Assembly (NCBI RefSeq): GCF_002943525.1
Contig: NZ_CP025394.1
Location: 2,542,001 to 2,606,000 of the forward strand
Direction: 5' to 3'
Length of the DNA stretch: 64,000 nt
Source: Kitasatospora sp. MMS16-BH015
GTDB taxonomy: Bacteria; Actinomycetota; Actinomycetes; Streptomycetales; Streptomycetaceae
In this document: piece after piece, positions 36,978-46,051 of the stretch
How positions within the stretch are numbered: position 1 is the first letter of the stretch
How the letters are laid out: each line of letters opens with the position of its first letter
Program-made: the position numbers and the translations under genes
Notes under the pieces: model-generated
The model's input: only the letters and a program-made list of their open reading frames with translations
What the model was told of the DNA's origin: nothing
Database searches by the model: none

Positions 36978-39728
36978 GTGGCTTCCGGATCAGATCGCAA
37001 CCCGATCATCATTGGCGGCCTTCCGAGTCAGGTCCCGGACTTCGATCCCGAGGAGACCGCGGAATGGCTGGAGTCGCTCGACGCGGCCATTGACGAGCGG
37101 GGGCGTGAGCGCGCCCGTTACCTGATGCTCCGCCTGATCGAGCGCGCCCGCGAGAAGCGCGTCGCCGTGCCCGAGATGCGCAGCACGGACTACGTCAACA
37201 CGATCGCCACCAAGGACGAGCCGTTCTTCCCCGGCAACGAGGAGATCGAGCGCAAGGTCCTGAACGCGACCCGCTGGAACGCGGCCGTGATGGTCTCCCG
37301 GGCGCAGCGCCCGGGCATCGGCGTCGGCGGGCACATCGCCACCTTCGCCTCCTCCGCGTCGCTCTACGACGTGGGCTTCAACTACTTCTTCCGGGGCAAG
37401 GACGCGGACGGCGAGTCCGGCGACCAGATCTTCTTCCAGGGCCACGCCTCCCCCGGCATCTACGCGCGCGCCTTCCTCCTGGACCGACTGTCCGAGCAGC
37501 AGCTCGACGCCTTCCGCCAGGAGAAGTCGAAGGCCCCGTACGGCCTCTCCAGCTACCCGCACCCGCGGCTGATGCCGGACTTCTGGGAGTTCCCGACCGT
37601 CTCGATGGGCCTCGGCCCGCTCGGTGCGATCTACCAGGCCCGGATGAACCGGTACCTGGAGCACCGCGGCATCAAGGACACCTCGGACAGCCAGGTCTAC
37701 GCCTTCCTCGGCGACGGCGAGATGGACGAGCCCGAGTCGCTCGGCCAGCTCTCGCTGGCGGCCCGCGAGGGCCTGGACAACCTGACCTTCGTGGTCAACT
37801 GCAACCTGCAGCGCCTCGACGGCCCGGTCCGCGGCAACGGCAAGATCATCCAGGAGCTGGAGTCGCAGTTCCGCGGCGCCGGCTGGAACGTCATCAAGCT
37901 GATCTGGGACCGCAGCTGGGACCCGCTGCTCGCCCAGGACCGCGACGGCGTGCTGGTGAACAAGCTCAACACCACCCCGGACGGCCAGTTCCAGACCTAC
38001 GCCACCGAGACCGGCGCGTACATCCGCGAGCACTTCTTCGGCGGCGACCTGCGCCTGCGCGCCATGGTCGAGTCGATGTCCGACCAGCAGATCCAGCACC
38101 TCGGCCGCGGCGGCCACGACCACGCCAAGGTCTACGCGGCCTACAAGGCGGCCCGCGAGCACAAGGGCCAGCCGACGGTCATCCTGGCCCAGACGGTCAA
38201 GGGCTGGACGCTCGGCCCCAACTTCGAGGGCCGCAACGCGACGCACCAGATGAAGAAGCTGACGGTCGAGGACCTGAAGCGCTTCCGCGACCGCCTGCAC
38301 CTGCCGATCACGGACAAGCAGCTCGACGAGGGCTACCCGCCCTACTACCACCCGGGCAAGGACTCCGAAGAGATCCAGTACATGCACGACCGCCGGCGCG
38401 AGCTGGGCGGTTACGTGCCCACCCGCAAGGTGCGGCCGCGCCAGCTGGAGCTGCCGGGCGACGACGCCTACAAGGCCGTCAAGAAGGGCTCGGGCAACCA
38501 GACCATCGCCACCACCATGGCGTTCGTCCGGGTGCTCAAGGACCTCATGCGGGACAAGGGCATCGGCAACCGCTTCGTGCCGATCGCGCCCGACGAGTAC
38601 CGCACCTTCGGCATGGACTCGCTCTTCCCCTCGGCGAAGATCTACAACCCGCTGGGCCAGACCTACGAGTCGGTCGACCGTGACCTGCTGCTGGCCTACA
38701 AGGAGTCGCCGACCGGCCAGATGCTGCACGACGGCATCTCCGAGGCCGGCTGTACCGCCTCGCTGATCGCCGCCGGTTCGTCCTACGCGACGCACGGCGA
38801 GCCGCTGATCCCGGTCTACGTCTTCTACTCGATGTTCGGGTTCCAGCGCACCGGTGACCAGTTCTGGCAGATGGCCGACCAGCTGGCCCGCGGCTTCGTG
38901 ATCGGCGCCACCGCCGGCCGCACCACCCTCACCGGTGAGGGCCTGCAGCACGCCGACGGCCACTCGCTGCTGCTTGCCTCGACCAACCCGGGCGTCGTCG
39001 CGTACGACCCCGCGTACGGCTTCGAGATCGCGCACATCGTCCAGGACGGCCTGCGCCGCATGTACGGCTCCTCCGCCGAGCACCCGCACGGCGAGGACGT
39101 CTTCTACTACATGACGGTCTACAACGAGCCGATCAAGATGCCGGCCGAGCCCGAGAACGTCGACGTCGAGGGCATCCTCAAGGGCATCCACCGGTACGCC
39201 CCGGCGACCGCCGGCCAGATCCCGGCCCAGATCCTCGCCTCCGGCGTGGCGGTGCCGTGGGCCCTGGAGGCCCAGCGCATCCTCGCCGAGGAGTGGAACG
39301 TCAAGGCCGACGTCTGGTCTGCGACCTCCTGGAACGAGCTGCGCCGCGACGCCGTCGAGGCGGAGGAGTTCAACCTCCTGCACCCCGAGGAGCCGCAGCG
39401 CGTCCCGTACGTGACGCAGAAGCTCACCGGCGCGGAGGGCCCGTTCGTGGCCGTCTCCGACTGGATGCGGGCCGTCCCGGACCAGATCTCGCGCTGGGTG
39501 CCGGGCCGCTACCAGTCCCTCGGTGCCGACGGCTTCGGCTTCGCCGACACCCGTGGTGCGGCGCGCCGCTTCTTCCACATCGACGCCCAGTCGGTGGTCC
39601 TCGGCGTGCTCACCGAGCTCGCCAAGGACGGCAAGATCGACCGCCACGCGCTGAAGGAGGCCGTCGACCGCTACCAGCTCCTGGACGTGGCCGCGGCTGA
39701 CCCGGGTGCGGCGGGCGGCGACGCCTGA
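36978..39728 (+). CDS. aceE: Pyruvate dehydrogenase E1 component, homodimeric type
   Basis: A 916-residue ThDP enzyme that decarboxylates pyruvate and acetylates E2 lipoyl groups. The ThDP signature runs GDGEMDEPE (245-253) to [10 protein letters not shown] (274-283). Substrate/cofactor histidines lie in [20 protein letters not shown] and [15 protein letters not shown]. The C-terminal transketolase-like domain contains [20 protein letters not shown]. Length and layout equal AceE of actinobacteria, which pairs with separately encoded SucB/DlaT and Lpd. The GTG start has AAGGA six bases upstream. The terminator at 39747-39783 closes a single-gene transcript. Confidence 0.97.
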   Translation: MASGSDRNPIIIGGLPSQVPDFDPEETAEWLESLDAAIDERGRERARYLMLRLIERAREKRVAVPEMRSTDYVNTIATKDEPFFPGNEEIERKVLNATRWNAAVMVSRAQRPGIGVGGHIATFASSASLYDVGFNYFFRGKDADGESGDQIFFQGHASPGIYARAFLLDRLSEQQLDAFRQEKSKAPYGLSSYPHPRLMPDFWEFPTVSMGLGPLGAIYQARMNRYLEHRGIKDTSDSQVYAFLGDGEMDEPESLGQLSLAAREGLDNLTFVVNCNLQRLDGPVRGNGKIIQELESQFRGAGWNVIKLIWDRSWDPLLAQDRDGVLVNKLNTTPDGQFQTYATETGAYIREHFFGGDLRLRAMVESMSDQQIQHLGRGGHDHAKVYAAYKAAREHKGQPTVILAQTVKGWTLGPNFEGRNATHQMKKLTVEDLKRFRDRLHLPITDKQLDEGYPPYYHPGKDSEEIQYMHDRRRELGGYVPTRKVRPRQLELPGDDAYKAVKKGSGNQTIATTMAFVRVLKDLMRDKGIGNRFVPIAPDEYRTFGMDSLFPSAKIYNPLGQTYESVDRDLLLAYKESPTGQMLHDGISEAGCTASLIAAGSSYATHGEPLIPVYVFYSMFGFQRTGDQFWQMADQLARGFVIGATAGRTTLTGEGLQHADGHSLLLASTNPGVVAYDPAYGFEIAHIVQDGLRRMYGSSAEHPHGEDVFYYMTVYNEPIKMPAEPENVDVEGILKGIHRYAPATAGQIPAQILASGVAVPWALEAQRILAEEWNVKADVWSATSWNELRRDAVEAEEFNLLHPEEPQRVPYVTQKLTGAEGPFVAVSDWMRAVPDQISRWVPGRYQSLGADGFGFADTRGAARRFFHIDAQSVVLGVLTELAKDGKIDRHALKEAVDRYQLLDVAAADPGAAGGDA

Positions 39729-39746
39729 GCTGCTCCGTAGCTGACT

Positions 39747-39783
39747 GAAGGGCCCGGCTCCTCCTGGGGGAGCCGGGCCCTTC
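39747..39783. terminator. Terminator after aceE
   Basis: GAAGGGCCCGGCTCC pairs with GGAGCCGGGCCCTTC (15 bp) around a 7-base loop between the convergent aceE and kinase genes. Confidence 0.85.
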
Positions 39784-39797
39784 GGGTTCTTCGGGAC

Positions 39798-41486
<1,689 letters not shown>

Positions 41487-41517
41487 ACCTCCAGTCTCGG
41501 CCCATTCGGGCGAGTTC

Positions 41518-41919
41518 TCAGCCGGGAGACTCCTCGGTGGGCAGCAGCTCGGCCACGATCTCGATGCCGAGCGCGTAGGCCGGGGTGCCGGCGGTGATCA
41601 GCGCGGTCTCGGCCACCCCGACCAGATCGGCGAGCCCGGCCCCCGCGTGCAGCGCGCCGCGGGCGTGGATCCGGGCCGGGCCCGGGCGGCCGAGGGCGAG
41701 CAGCTGGCCGAAGTGGACGAGTTGCTGCACCCGGGCCCCGAGCGGGCTGTCGGTCAGCACGGTGTCCCGCAGCGCCGTGAAGCGCTCCTCGGTGGACAGC
41801 CGGCCGAGGGCCTGCGCCACCCGCAGCCGCTCCTGCACCCCGTGCGGGACGGCGCCCAGCGTCGAGCGGTACCGCTCCCGCAGCGCCTCGGCCCGGGCCG
41901 CCAGGTCCTCCCCGGTCAC
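41518..41919 (-). CDS. Carboxymuconolactone decarboxylase (CMD) family protein
   Basis: A 133-residue AhpD/CMD-fold protein: RYRSTLGAVPHGVQERLRVA, then LVHFGQLLALGRPGPARIHA, with GALHAGAGLADLVGVAETAL in the core helix pair. There is no CxxC pair, so it is not an AhpD peroxidase partner but closer to the decarboxylase branch. The GTG start overlaps the class II aldolase stop by four bases, indicating coupling. Together they may degrade a hydroxy-acid intermediate, under control of the divergent MerR regulator. Confidence 0.8.
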   Translation of the reverse strand: MTGEDLAARAEALRERYRSTLGAVPHGVQERLRVAQALGRLSTEERFTALRDTVLTDSPLGARVQQLVHFGQLLALGRPGPARIHARGALHAGAGLADLVGVAETALITAGTPAYALGIEIVAELLPTEESPG

Positions 41920-42599
41920 GAGGCGGTCCGGGCCATCGAGGCGCGCACCGCCGCCAGCGCGCCGGCCGGGAAGTCCACGGCCCCGCCGAGCAGGGTGGCG
42001 GCGAGCTCGGCCTCGGCGCCCTCCTCGATCGCCGTCACCAGCAGGGCCGCCGCTGCCGCGTCGGGGCCGAAGACCAGCAGACCGTGGTTGGCCAGCAGCA
42101 CCGCGGAGGTGGTCGGACGCTGCGCCAGCACCTCCACCACCCCGCGCACGGAGACGTCCGAGCCGCGCGGCCCCCAGGGCACCACCGGCACCTCCTCGGC
42201 CTGCCCGAAGCGGAGCATCGGCTCGGTGCGGCAGGGCAGCGGCCGGTGGGCCACCGCGAAGGCCGTGGCGGCCGGGGAGTGGGTGTGGATCACCGCGCCC
42301 ACCTCGGGGCGGGCCCGGTAGACGGCGCTGTGCATGGCGATGATCTCGGCGCCGGCCGCCCGCAGTTCGCCGGCCAGCACCGTCCCGTCCAGGTCGAGGG
42401 TGGCCAGCTGGTCGGCCTCCAGGTCGCGCACCCACCCCGGGGAGAGCAGGAAGCGCTCGGCGTCGAGCCGCACGCTCAGGTTGGCGTGGCCGGAGTGCGA
42501 CATCACTCCGGCGCGGAAGAGCTGCCTCGCCGCCTCGACGAGCTGCTGGGCCTCGGGTTTCTGGGCCTCGGGTGTCTGGGTCATGGCTGTCCGAGTCAT
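41916..42599 (-). CDS. Class II aldolase/adducin family protein
   Basis: A 227-residue zinc-dependent aldolase-like protein. Motifs are GVMSHSGHANLSVRLDAERF, metal histidines in VIHTHSPAATAFA, and LLANHGLLVFGPDAAAAALL. Fuculose/rhamnulose-phosphate aldolases and decarboxylating relatives share this fold; the substrate is not known. ATG at 42599 (GGAG eight bases upstream) gives MTRTAMTQTPEAQKPEAQQL; a second ATG is five codons on. It heads a two-gene operon with the CMD gene. A near-consensus MerR-type promoter with a long spacer lies upstream. Confidence 0.88.
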   Translation of the reverse strand: MTRTAMTQTPEAQKPEAQQLVEAARQLFRAGVMSHSGHANLSVRLDAERFLLSPGWVRDLEADQLATLDLDGTVLAGELRAAGAEIIAMHSAVYRARPEVGAVIHTHSPAATAFAVAHRPLPCRTEPMLRFGQAEEVPVVPWGPRGSDVSVRGVVEVLAQRPTTSAVLLANHGLLVFGPDAAAAALLVTAIEEGAEAELAATLLGGAVDFPAGALAAVRASMARTAS

Positions 42600-42659
42600 G
42601 GCTACCGCTCCAAGTCCGGTGGTCGGCGGCGCCGTTGCGCCGCCGTCCCACATCACCGG

Positions 42660-42691
42660 TAGCCTCCGACTTGAACCATGGTTCAAGTCAA
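42660..42691. promoter_or_regulatory. MerR operator/promoter: 22-bp perfect palindrome between divergent genes
   Basis: A perfect 22-bp palindrome with half-site GACTTGAACCA occupies 42668-42689. On the minus strand it lies between TTGACT (42691-42686) and AGGCTA (42665-42660), a 20-bp spacer, the over-long spacing by which MerR proteins activate promoters through DNA untwisting. The MerR gene starts 31 bp to the right. Confidence 0.75.
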
Positions 42692-42719
42692 GCGCCCGCA
42701 TCGAGACAGGGGGAACGGC

Positions 42720-43097
42720 ATGCTCGTGACGATCGGCCGGCTCGCCGAGCTCACCGGGGTGCCCGCATCGGCGATCCGGTACTGGGAGCGGCACGGCCTG
42801 CTGCCGACGCCCGAACGCCAGGGCGGGCAGCGCCGCTACCCGCCGGAGGCGGCCGACCGGATCGTGGTGCTGCGCACCTGCCAGCAGGCCGGGCTGACGC
42901 TGGCCCAGATCCGGGAGTTCCAGGAGCAGCAGCCCCGCAGGGCCGCGATGATCCGCACCAAGCTGGCCGAGATCGAGCAGCTCCGGATCGACCTGGAGCA
43001 CGCCCGGCAGCTGATGGAGCACGCCCTGCTGTGCAGCAAGACGGACATCGTCGCCTGCCCCACCTTCCAGGAGCAGCTCGCCTCCTGGCGCCGGTAG
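42720..43097 (+). CDS. MerR family transcriptional regulator
   Basis: A 125-residue MerR protein. The N-terminal winged helix starts MLVTIGRLAELTGVPASAIR and continues YWERHGLLPTPERQGGQRRY, then the dimerisation coil (KLAEIEQLRIDLEHARQLME). A single Cys in the tail pair (LLCSKTDIVACPTF gives two, seven residues apart) could sense a metal or thiol-reactive signal, though this is speculative. ATG at 42720 follows AGGGGGAAC. It faces the aldolase/CMD operon across a perfect palindrome and is its likely regulator. Confidence 0.9.
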   Translation: MLVTIGRLAELTGVPASAIRYWERHGLLPTPERQGGQRRYPPEAADRIVVLRTCQQAGLTLAQIREFQEQQPRRAAMIRTKLAEIEQLRIDLEHARQLMEHALLCSKTDIVACPTFQEQLASWRR

Positions 43098-43108
43098 CCC
43101 AGTACTTC

Positions 43109-43165
43109 AGGGACGCGGGGCCCTGCTGAATCAACTGCGCGCGCGGGCAAGCAAAGGGGCGCGAG
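43109..43165 (+). repeat. 57-bp repeat, copy A (inverted relative to copy B at 45935-45991)
   Basis: This intergenic 57-mer, beginning AGGGACGCGGGGCCCTGC, matches the reverse complement of 45935-45991 at 52 of 57 positions. It sits between the convergent MerR and XRE genes, 11 bp after the MerR stop. The two copies bracket the XRE-hypothetical-methyltransferase module of about 2.8 kb. Confidence 0.85.
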
Positions 43166-43172
43166 CCCGTCG

Positions 43173-44483
43173 TCAGACCATCGCCCTGCGACCGGGACGC
43201 CGCCGCGCAGCGGCAGCCAGCTCGCGGACGCCGAGGACGCCCGGGTGCCGCTCGGTCAGGTCGGTGACGATCCGCGAGATCGCCGGACGGTCAAGGACTT
43301 CGCCAGGGCTGGCACGCAGCGCGGACAACAGCTCGTTCACGGTCTGCTCCGGGCGGCCGTACTGCCACCAGGCACGGGCGAGGTCACTGTGCAGCCGGGC
43401 ACGGCGCTCGGCGGTGGAGAACTGCTCGGCGCGCAGGTTCCTCCCCATCTCCAGCGCGGCACCGGCATCCCCCAGGGCCCAGTGGACGCCCACCGCGTAC
43501 AGGTCCACGGCTGCCGGGGAGACGGCGAACAGCCGCCCGCTCGGGACGGTGGCCGGGAGCCGACAGGCGGCGCGGCGAGCCTCCTCGGTCATGGCAAGCG
43601 CGTCGGTCCGCTGACCGGCCACCGCTGCCGTGTAGGCGAGCGTGCACAGCAGCTGCGCGTACGCGGCGGCCTGCGCCGAGGTCCGCAGGCCGGTGGCCTC
43701 CACCCGGGCCGTGGCCGTGACCATCAGTCGCTGCGCGGTGTCGGCCTGACCTCGGTGACGCAACACGATGGCCAGCTCGCGGGCGGCAGCGGCCTGGGCG
43801 ATCGGCGCCCCGGAGAGGTCCGCGAAGGTACGGGCCCGGTCCGCAGTCAGACGGGCCCGATCGTAGTGCCCGGTCTTGCTGAGCAGCGCGGTGGCGAGGC
43901 TGTAGACGGTGGACAGACGGGCTTGGTCGAGTTCACGACGGGAGGCGGCGGCGGCCTCGGCGTCGGCGATGAGTCCGGGCAGCGCGTCGAGGAGCCGGTC
44001 GTGGGCGCCGGCGTCGTAGAGCTCGCGTGCGTCGGCCAGCCGGTGATCGAGGCGGTCAGCCCGACCGGTGGGGGCGGGGGTGTCGGCGAGCGCATCGTCC
44101 AGCCCCAGGAGCAGGGAGGCGGGACCGGCAAGAGTGGCGGCGACCACGGTGCGGCGGTGCATGGGGCTCTCCTCGGCGTCACGCGGATTGCGCGCCACTC
44201 TAGCCCTGCCTGAGTCGAGTGGCGGGTAGAGCGCGAGGGAAGTCACCAGGAGGTGGGACGGCACTCCGACAGCTCGCGCCGCCCGCCGAACGAGCGTCAG
44301 GTCGACGACCCGGGTGCTCCGTTCCAGCCGGCTCAGCGTGGACGGGGAACAGCCCAGGCGACGCCCAAGGGTTTCGAGCGTCCACTCATGGTGTTCACGA
44401 CCGAGTCGGATCAGGGCGCCAGGCCTGCGCTCATCGGCGAGCCGGCATGCTTTCGAAGTGGTCCAGAGTGGGTCACCGGGCAT
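43173..44483 (-). CDS. XRE family helix-turn-helix regulator with TPR-like region
   Basis: A 436-residue protein. An XRE domain occupies about residues 20-75 (GALIRLGREHHEWTLETLGR, then LGCSPSTLSRLERSTRVVDL). A middle segment contains a Tat-like/hydrophobic stretch MHRRTVVAATLAGPASLLLG, common to this actinobacterial group. The C-terminal 300 residues form TPR-like helical pairs (TAQRLMVTATARVEATGLRT). Such proteins often regulate secondary metabolism or development; the signal is unknown. ATG at 44483 has GGGAG six bases before it. It is divergent from the interrupted small gene. Confidence 0.82.
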   Translation of the reverse strand: MPGDPLWTTSKACRLADERRPGALIRLGREHHEWTLETLGRRLGCSPSTLSRLERSTRVVDLTLVRRAARAVGVPSHLLVTSLALYPPLDSGRARVARNPRDAEESPMHRRTVVAATLAGPASLLLGLDDALADTPAPTGRADRLDHRLADARELYDAGAHDRLLDALPGLIADAEAAAASRRELDQARLSTVYSLATALLSKTGHYDRARLTADRARTFADLSGAPIAQAAAARELAIVLRHRGQADTAQRLMVTATARVEATGLRTSAQAAAYAQLLCTLAYTAAVAGQRTDALAMTEEARRAACRLPATVPSGRLFAVSPAAVDLYAVGVHWALGDAGAALEMGRNLRAEQFSTAERRARLHSDLARAWWQYGRPEQTVNELLSALRASPGEVLDRPAISRIVTDLTERHPGVLGVRELAAAARRRPGRRAMV

Positions 44484-44548
44484 CGGCGCTCCCAAGTAGC
44501 ACGACCGGAGCAGTCACACCGTACCCGTCGGCTGACGACCCGTCGACG

Positions 44549-44571
44549 CCCCTTGCACGGACTGCAAGGGG
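44549..44571. promoter_or_regulatory. Candidate XRE operator CCCCTTGCA-N5-TGCAAGGGG
   Basis: A perfect 9-bp inverted repeat with a 5-bp spacer lies 66 bp upstream of the XRE gene and 99 bp upstream of the divergent small gene. A related TTGC...GTGTGCAAG half follows at 44572-44587. Its size suits a helix-turn-helix dimer. Confidence 0.55.
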
Positions 44572-44669
44572 TTGCCTCCGTGTGCAAGCCGACCGCCGAT
44601 CAGCCTCTCGGCGCAGTCTGCTGGTGTCCTCGCTCCGGACGGACCGGAGCTTCCTCATCGGAGGCGACC

Positions 44670-45122
44670 ATGGCAATCGCTCTGGTACCGGTCGGCCCCA
44701 CCACCCGGTCGCACGACGTGCGCGATCTCGTCCCGGCTGACCTGTGGGCCAAGCAGATCGGCCTGCTCATGCGGGACTACCCCTAAGACACGGTCATGGC
44801 TGCCCGGGTCTTGGGGCAGGGCTACGCCTACCTGCTGACCGCGATGACCCACCGCGACGAGCACCTGTCGTTGGGCCCCAGCTCCCTTGTCGACATCGGC
44901 GTGCACACGATCATCTTGGACACCGTCGCCTACGCAGAACTCTGCGACAGGTACAACGACGGCCACTTCCTGCATCACGTCCCGGCCGTTGAGTTCAAGC
45001 AGGACGGCACTGTGCTGCGTACGGCCCGGTTGGTCGCCGCCGAAGGCTGGGTGGTCGACCTGCCGCTGTGGGCCGATGCCGCGCAGTGCAGCCCGTGTCA
45101 CCCGGGGAACGACTCGCACTGA
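44670..45122 (+). pseudogene. Conserved small protein interrupted by an in-frame TAA
   Basis: From ATG 44670 (GGAGG upstream) the frame reads MAIALVPVGPTTRSHDVRDL and IGLLMRDYP, then hits TAA at 44784-44786. It continues unshifted with DTVMAARVLGQGYAYLLTAM, VDIGVHTIILDTVAYAELCD and FLHHVPAVEFKQDGTVLRTA to a TGA at 45122. The sense on both sides is equally protein-like, and Tyr (TAC/TAT) is the natural codon at the stop. So one base change interrupts a protein of about 150 residues. Reinitiation at ATG 44796 would give a 108-residue C-terminal product. Function unknown. Sequencing error or suppression must be considered. Confidence 0.75.
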
Positions 45123-45208
45123 CCCACGGAGCCCGTCCGTTACGGGCAGACGGGTGAACCTCCGGCGAAGCCGCCCACGCCGGCGCTTCGCTTGCCAGGA
45201 TCGGCCGG

Positions 45209-46051
45209 GTGACCACGCCTGCGCGCACCACCCCGGTCGATCTCTGGCACCACTACGGCCGCACCCGGGGCGCCACCGACCGCGCCGTCCCGGACCGATT
45301 CTGCTGGAACTGGGCCCAGGACGGCGGCCCAGGCGTAGAGATCCTTGGCGACCTGGCCGGTCGCTGCATCGTCGATCTCGGATCCGGCGCCGGACGCCAC
45401 TCCGCCCACTTGGCGGCACACCACCGCCCCACGCTGGTCGACGCCGTCGACGCGTCGCCCGCCCAACACGCCATGGCTCTCGACCTCTTCGGCCACCTCG
45501 CGCCCGTCCTGCGACCGATCCAAGCCGATGTGACGCGCCATCTGTTCGAACGCCCCAGCTTCTACGACATCGCCTACAGCGTCTTCGGCGCCGTTGACTT
45601 CACCGACCCGCACCGGCTGCTACCCGCCATTGCCGACGCGCTGTGCCCGGGTGGCCTGCTCGTCATCGCGACCTTGGGCCATTACCTGACCGGCGTGCCG
45701 GCCGAACCGGACGCCGTGCCCGCGGAGATCCCTGCCAGGACCCCCGAGGGCGCCGGGGCGACGCTGCGACGCTGGGTCCTCCAGGAGCACGTTTGGACCG
45801 AACTGTTGGACCAGGCCGGGTTCACCGGGACTACCGTCGAGCGCCTGCCCTCGGCCGTCACAGGGCCACGAACCGCCGACACTCTGCTGCTGCGCTGCAA
45901 GACCGGGGGCGCGAGGGTCCGTACGGCTACCGGACTCGCGCCCCTTCGCTTGCCCGCGCACGCAGTAGATTCAGCGGGGCCCCGCGCCCCTGGCCTTCCG
46001 CCCCTCAGATGTGAACCGCCGGGCCGGCGTCCGTCGTGCCGCGCTTGGTGA
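45209..46051 (+). CDS. SAM-dependent methyltransferase with aberrant C-terminal extension
   Basis: A class I methyltransferase beginning MTTPARTTPVDLWHHYGRTR (GTG). Motif I is IVDLGSGAGRHSAHLA (54-69), followed by VDAVDASPAQ, and LLPAIADALCPGGLLVIATL. Normal sequence ends near LLLRCKTGG (residue ~234). The remaining 45 residues are read through repeat copy B and into the 3' end of the antisense MFS gene (46005). So the native stop was probably lost when the repeat arrived. Start may be leaderless (CAGGAT seven bases before). Substrate unknown; possibly linked to the XRE gene. Confidence 0.8.
   Translation: MTTPARTTPVDLWHHYGRTRGATDRAVPDRFCWNWAQDGGPGVEILGDLAGRCIVDLGSGAGRHSAHLAAHHRPTLVDAVDASPAQHAMALDLFGHLAPVLRPIQADVTRHLFERPSFYDIAYSVFGAVDFTDPHRLLPAIADALCPGGLLVIATLGHYLTGVPAEPDAVPAEIPARTPEGAGATLRRWVLQEHVWTELLDQAGFTGTTVERLPSAVTGPRTADTLLLRCKTGGARVRTATGLAPLRLPAHAVDSAGPRAPGLPPLRCEPPGRRPSCRAW
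45935..45991 (-). repeat. 57-bp repeat, copy B (inverse of copy A)
   Basis: On the minus strand it begins AGGGGCGCGGGGCCCCGC and matches copy A (43109-43165) at 52 of 57 positions. It lies between the convergent methyltransferase and MFS genes, inside the extended methyltransferase frame. Confidence 0.85.

Noticed and set aside
36990..39647. 885-codon open frame antisense to aceE
   Set aside because: It is the mirror of a certain gene with high GC3; composition is Val/Arg/Leu/His-rich without any domain, as expected from reverse-frame shadows.
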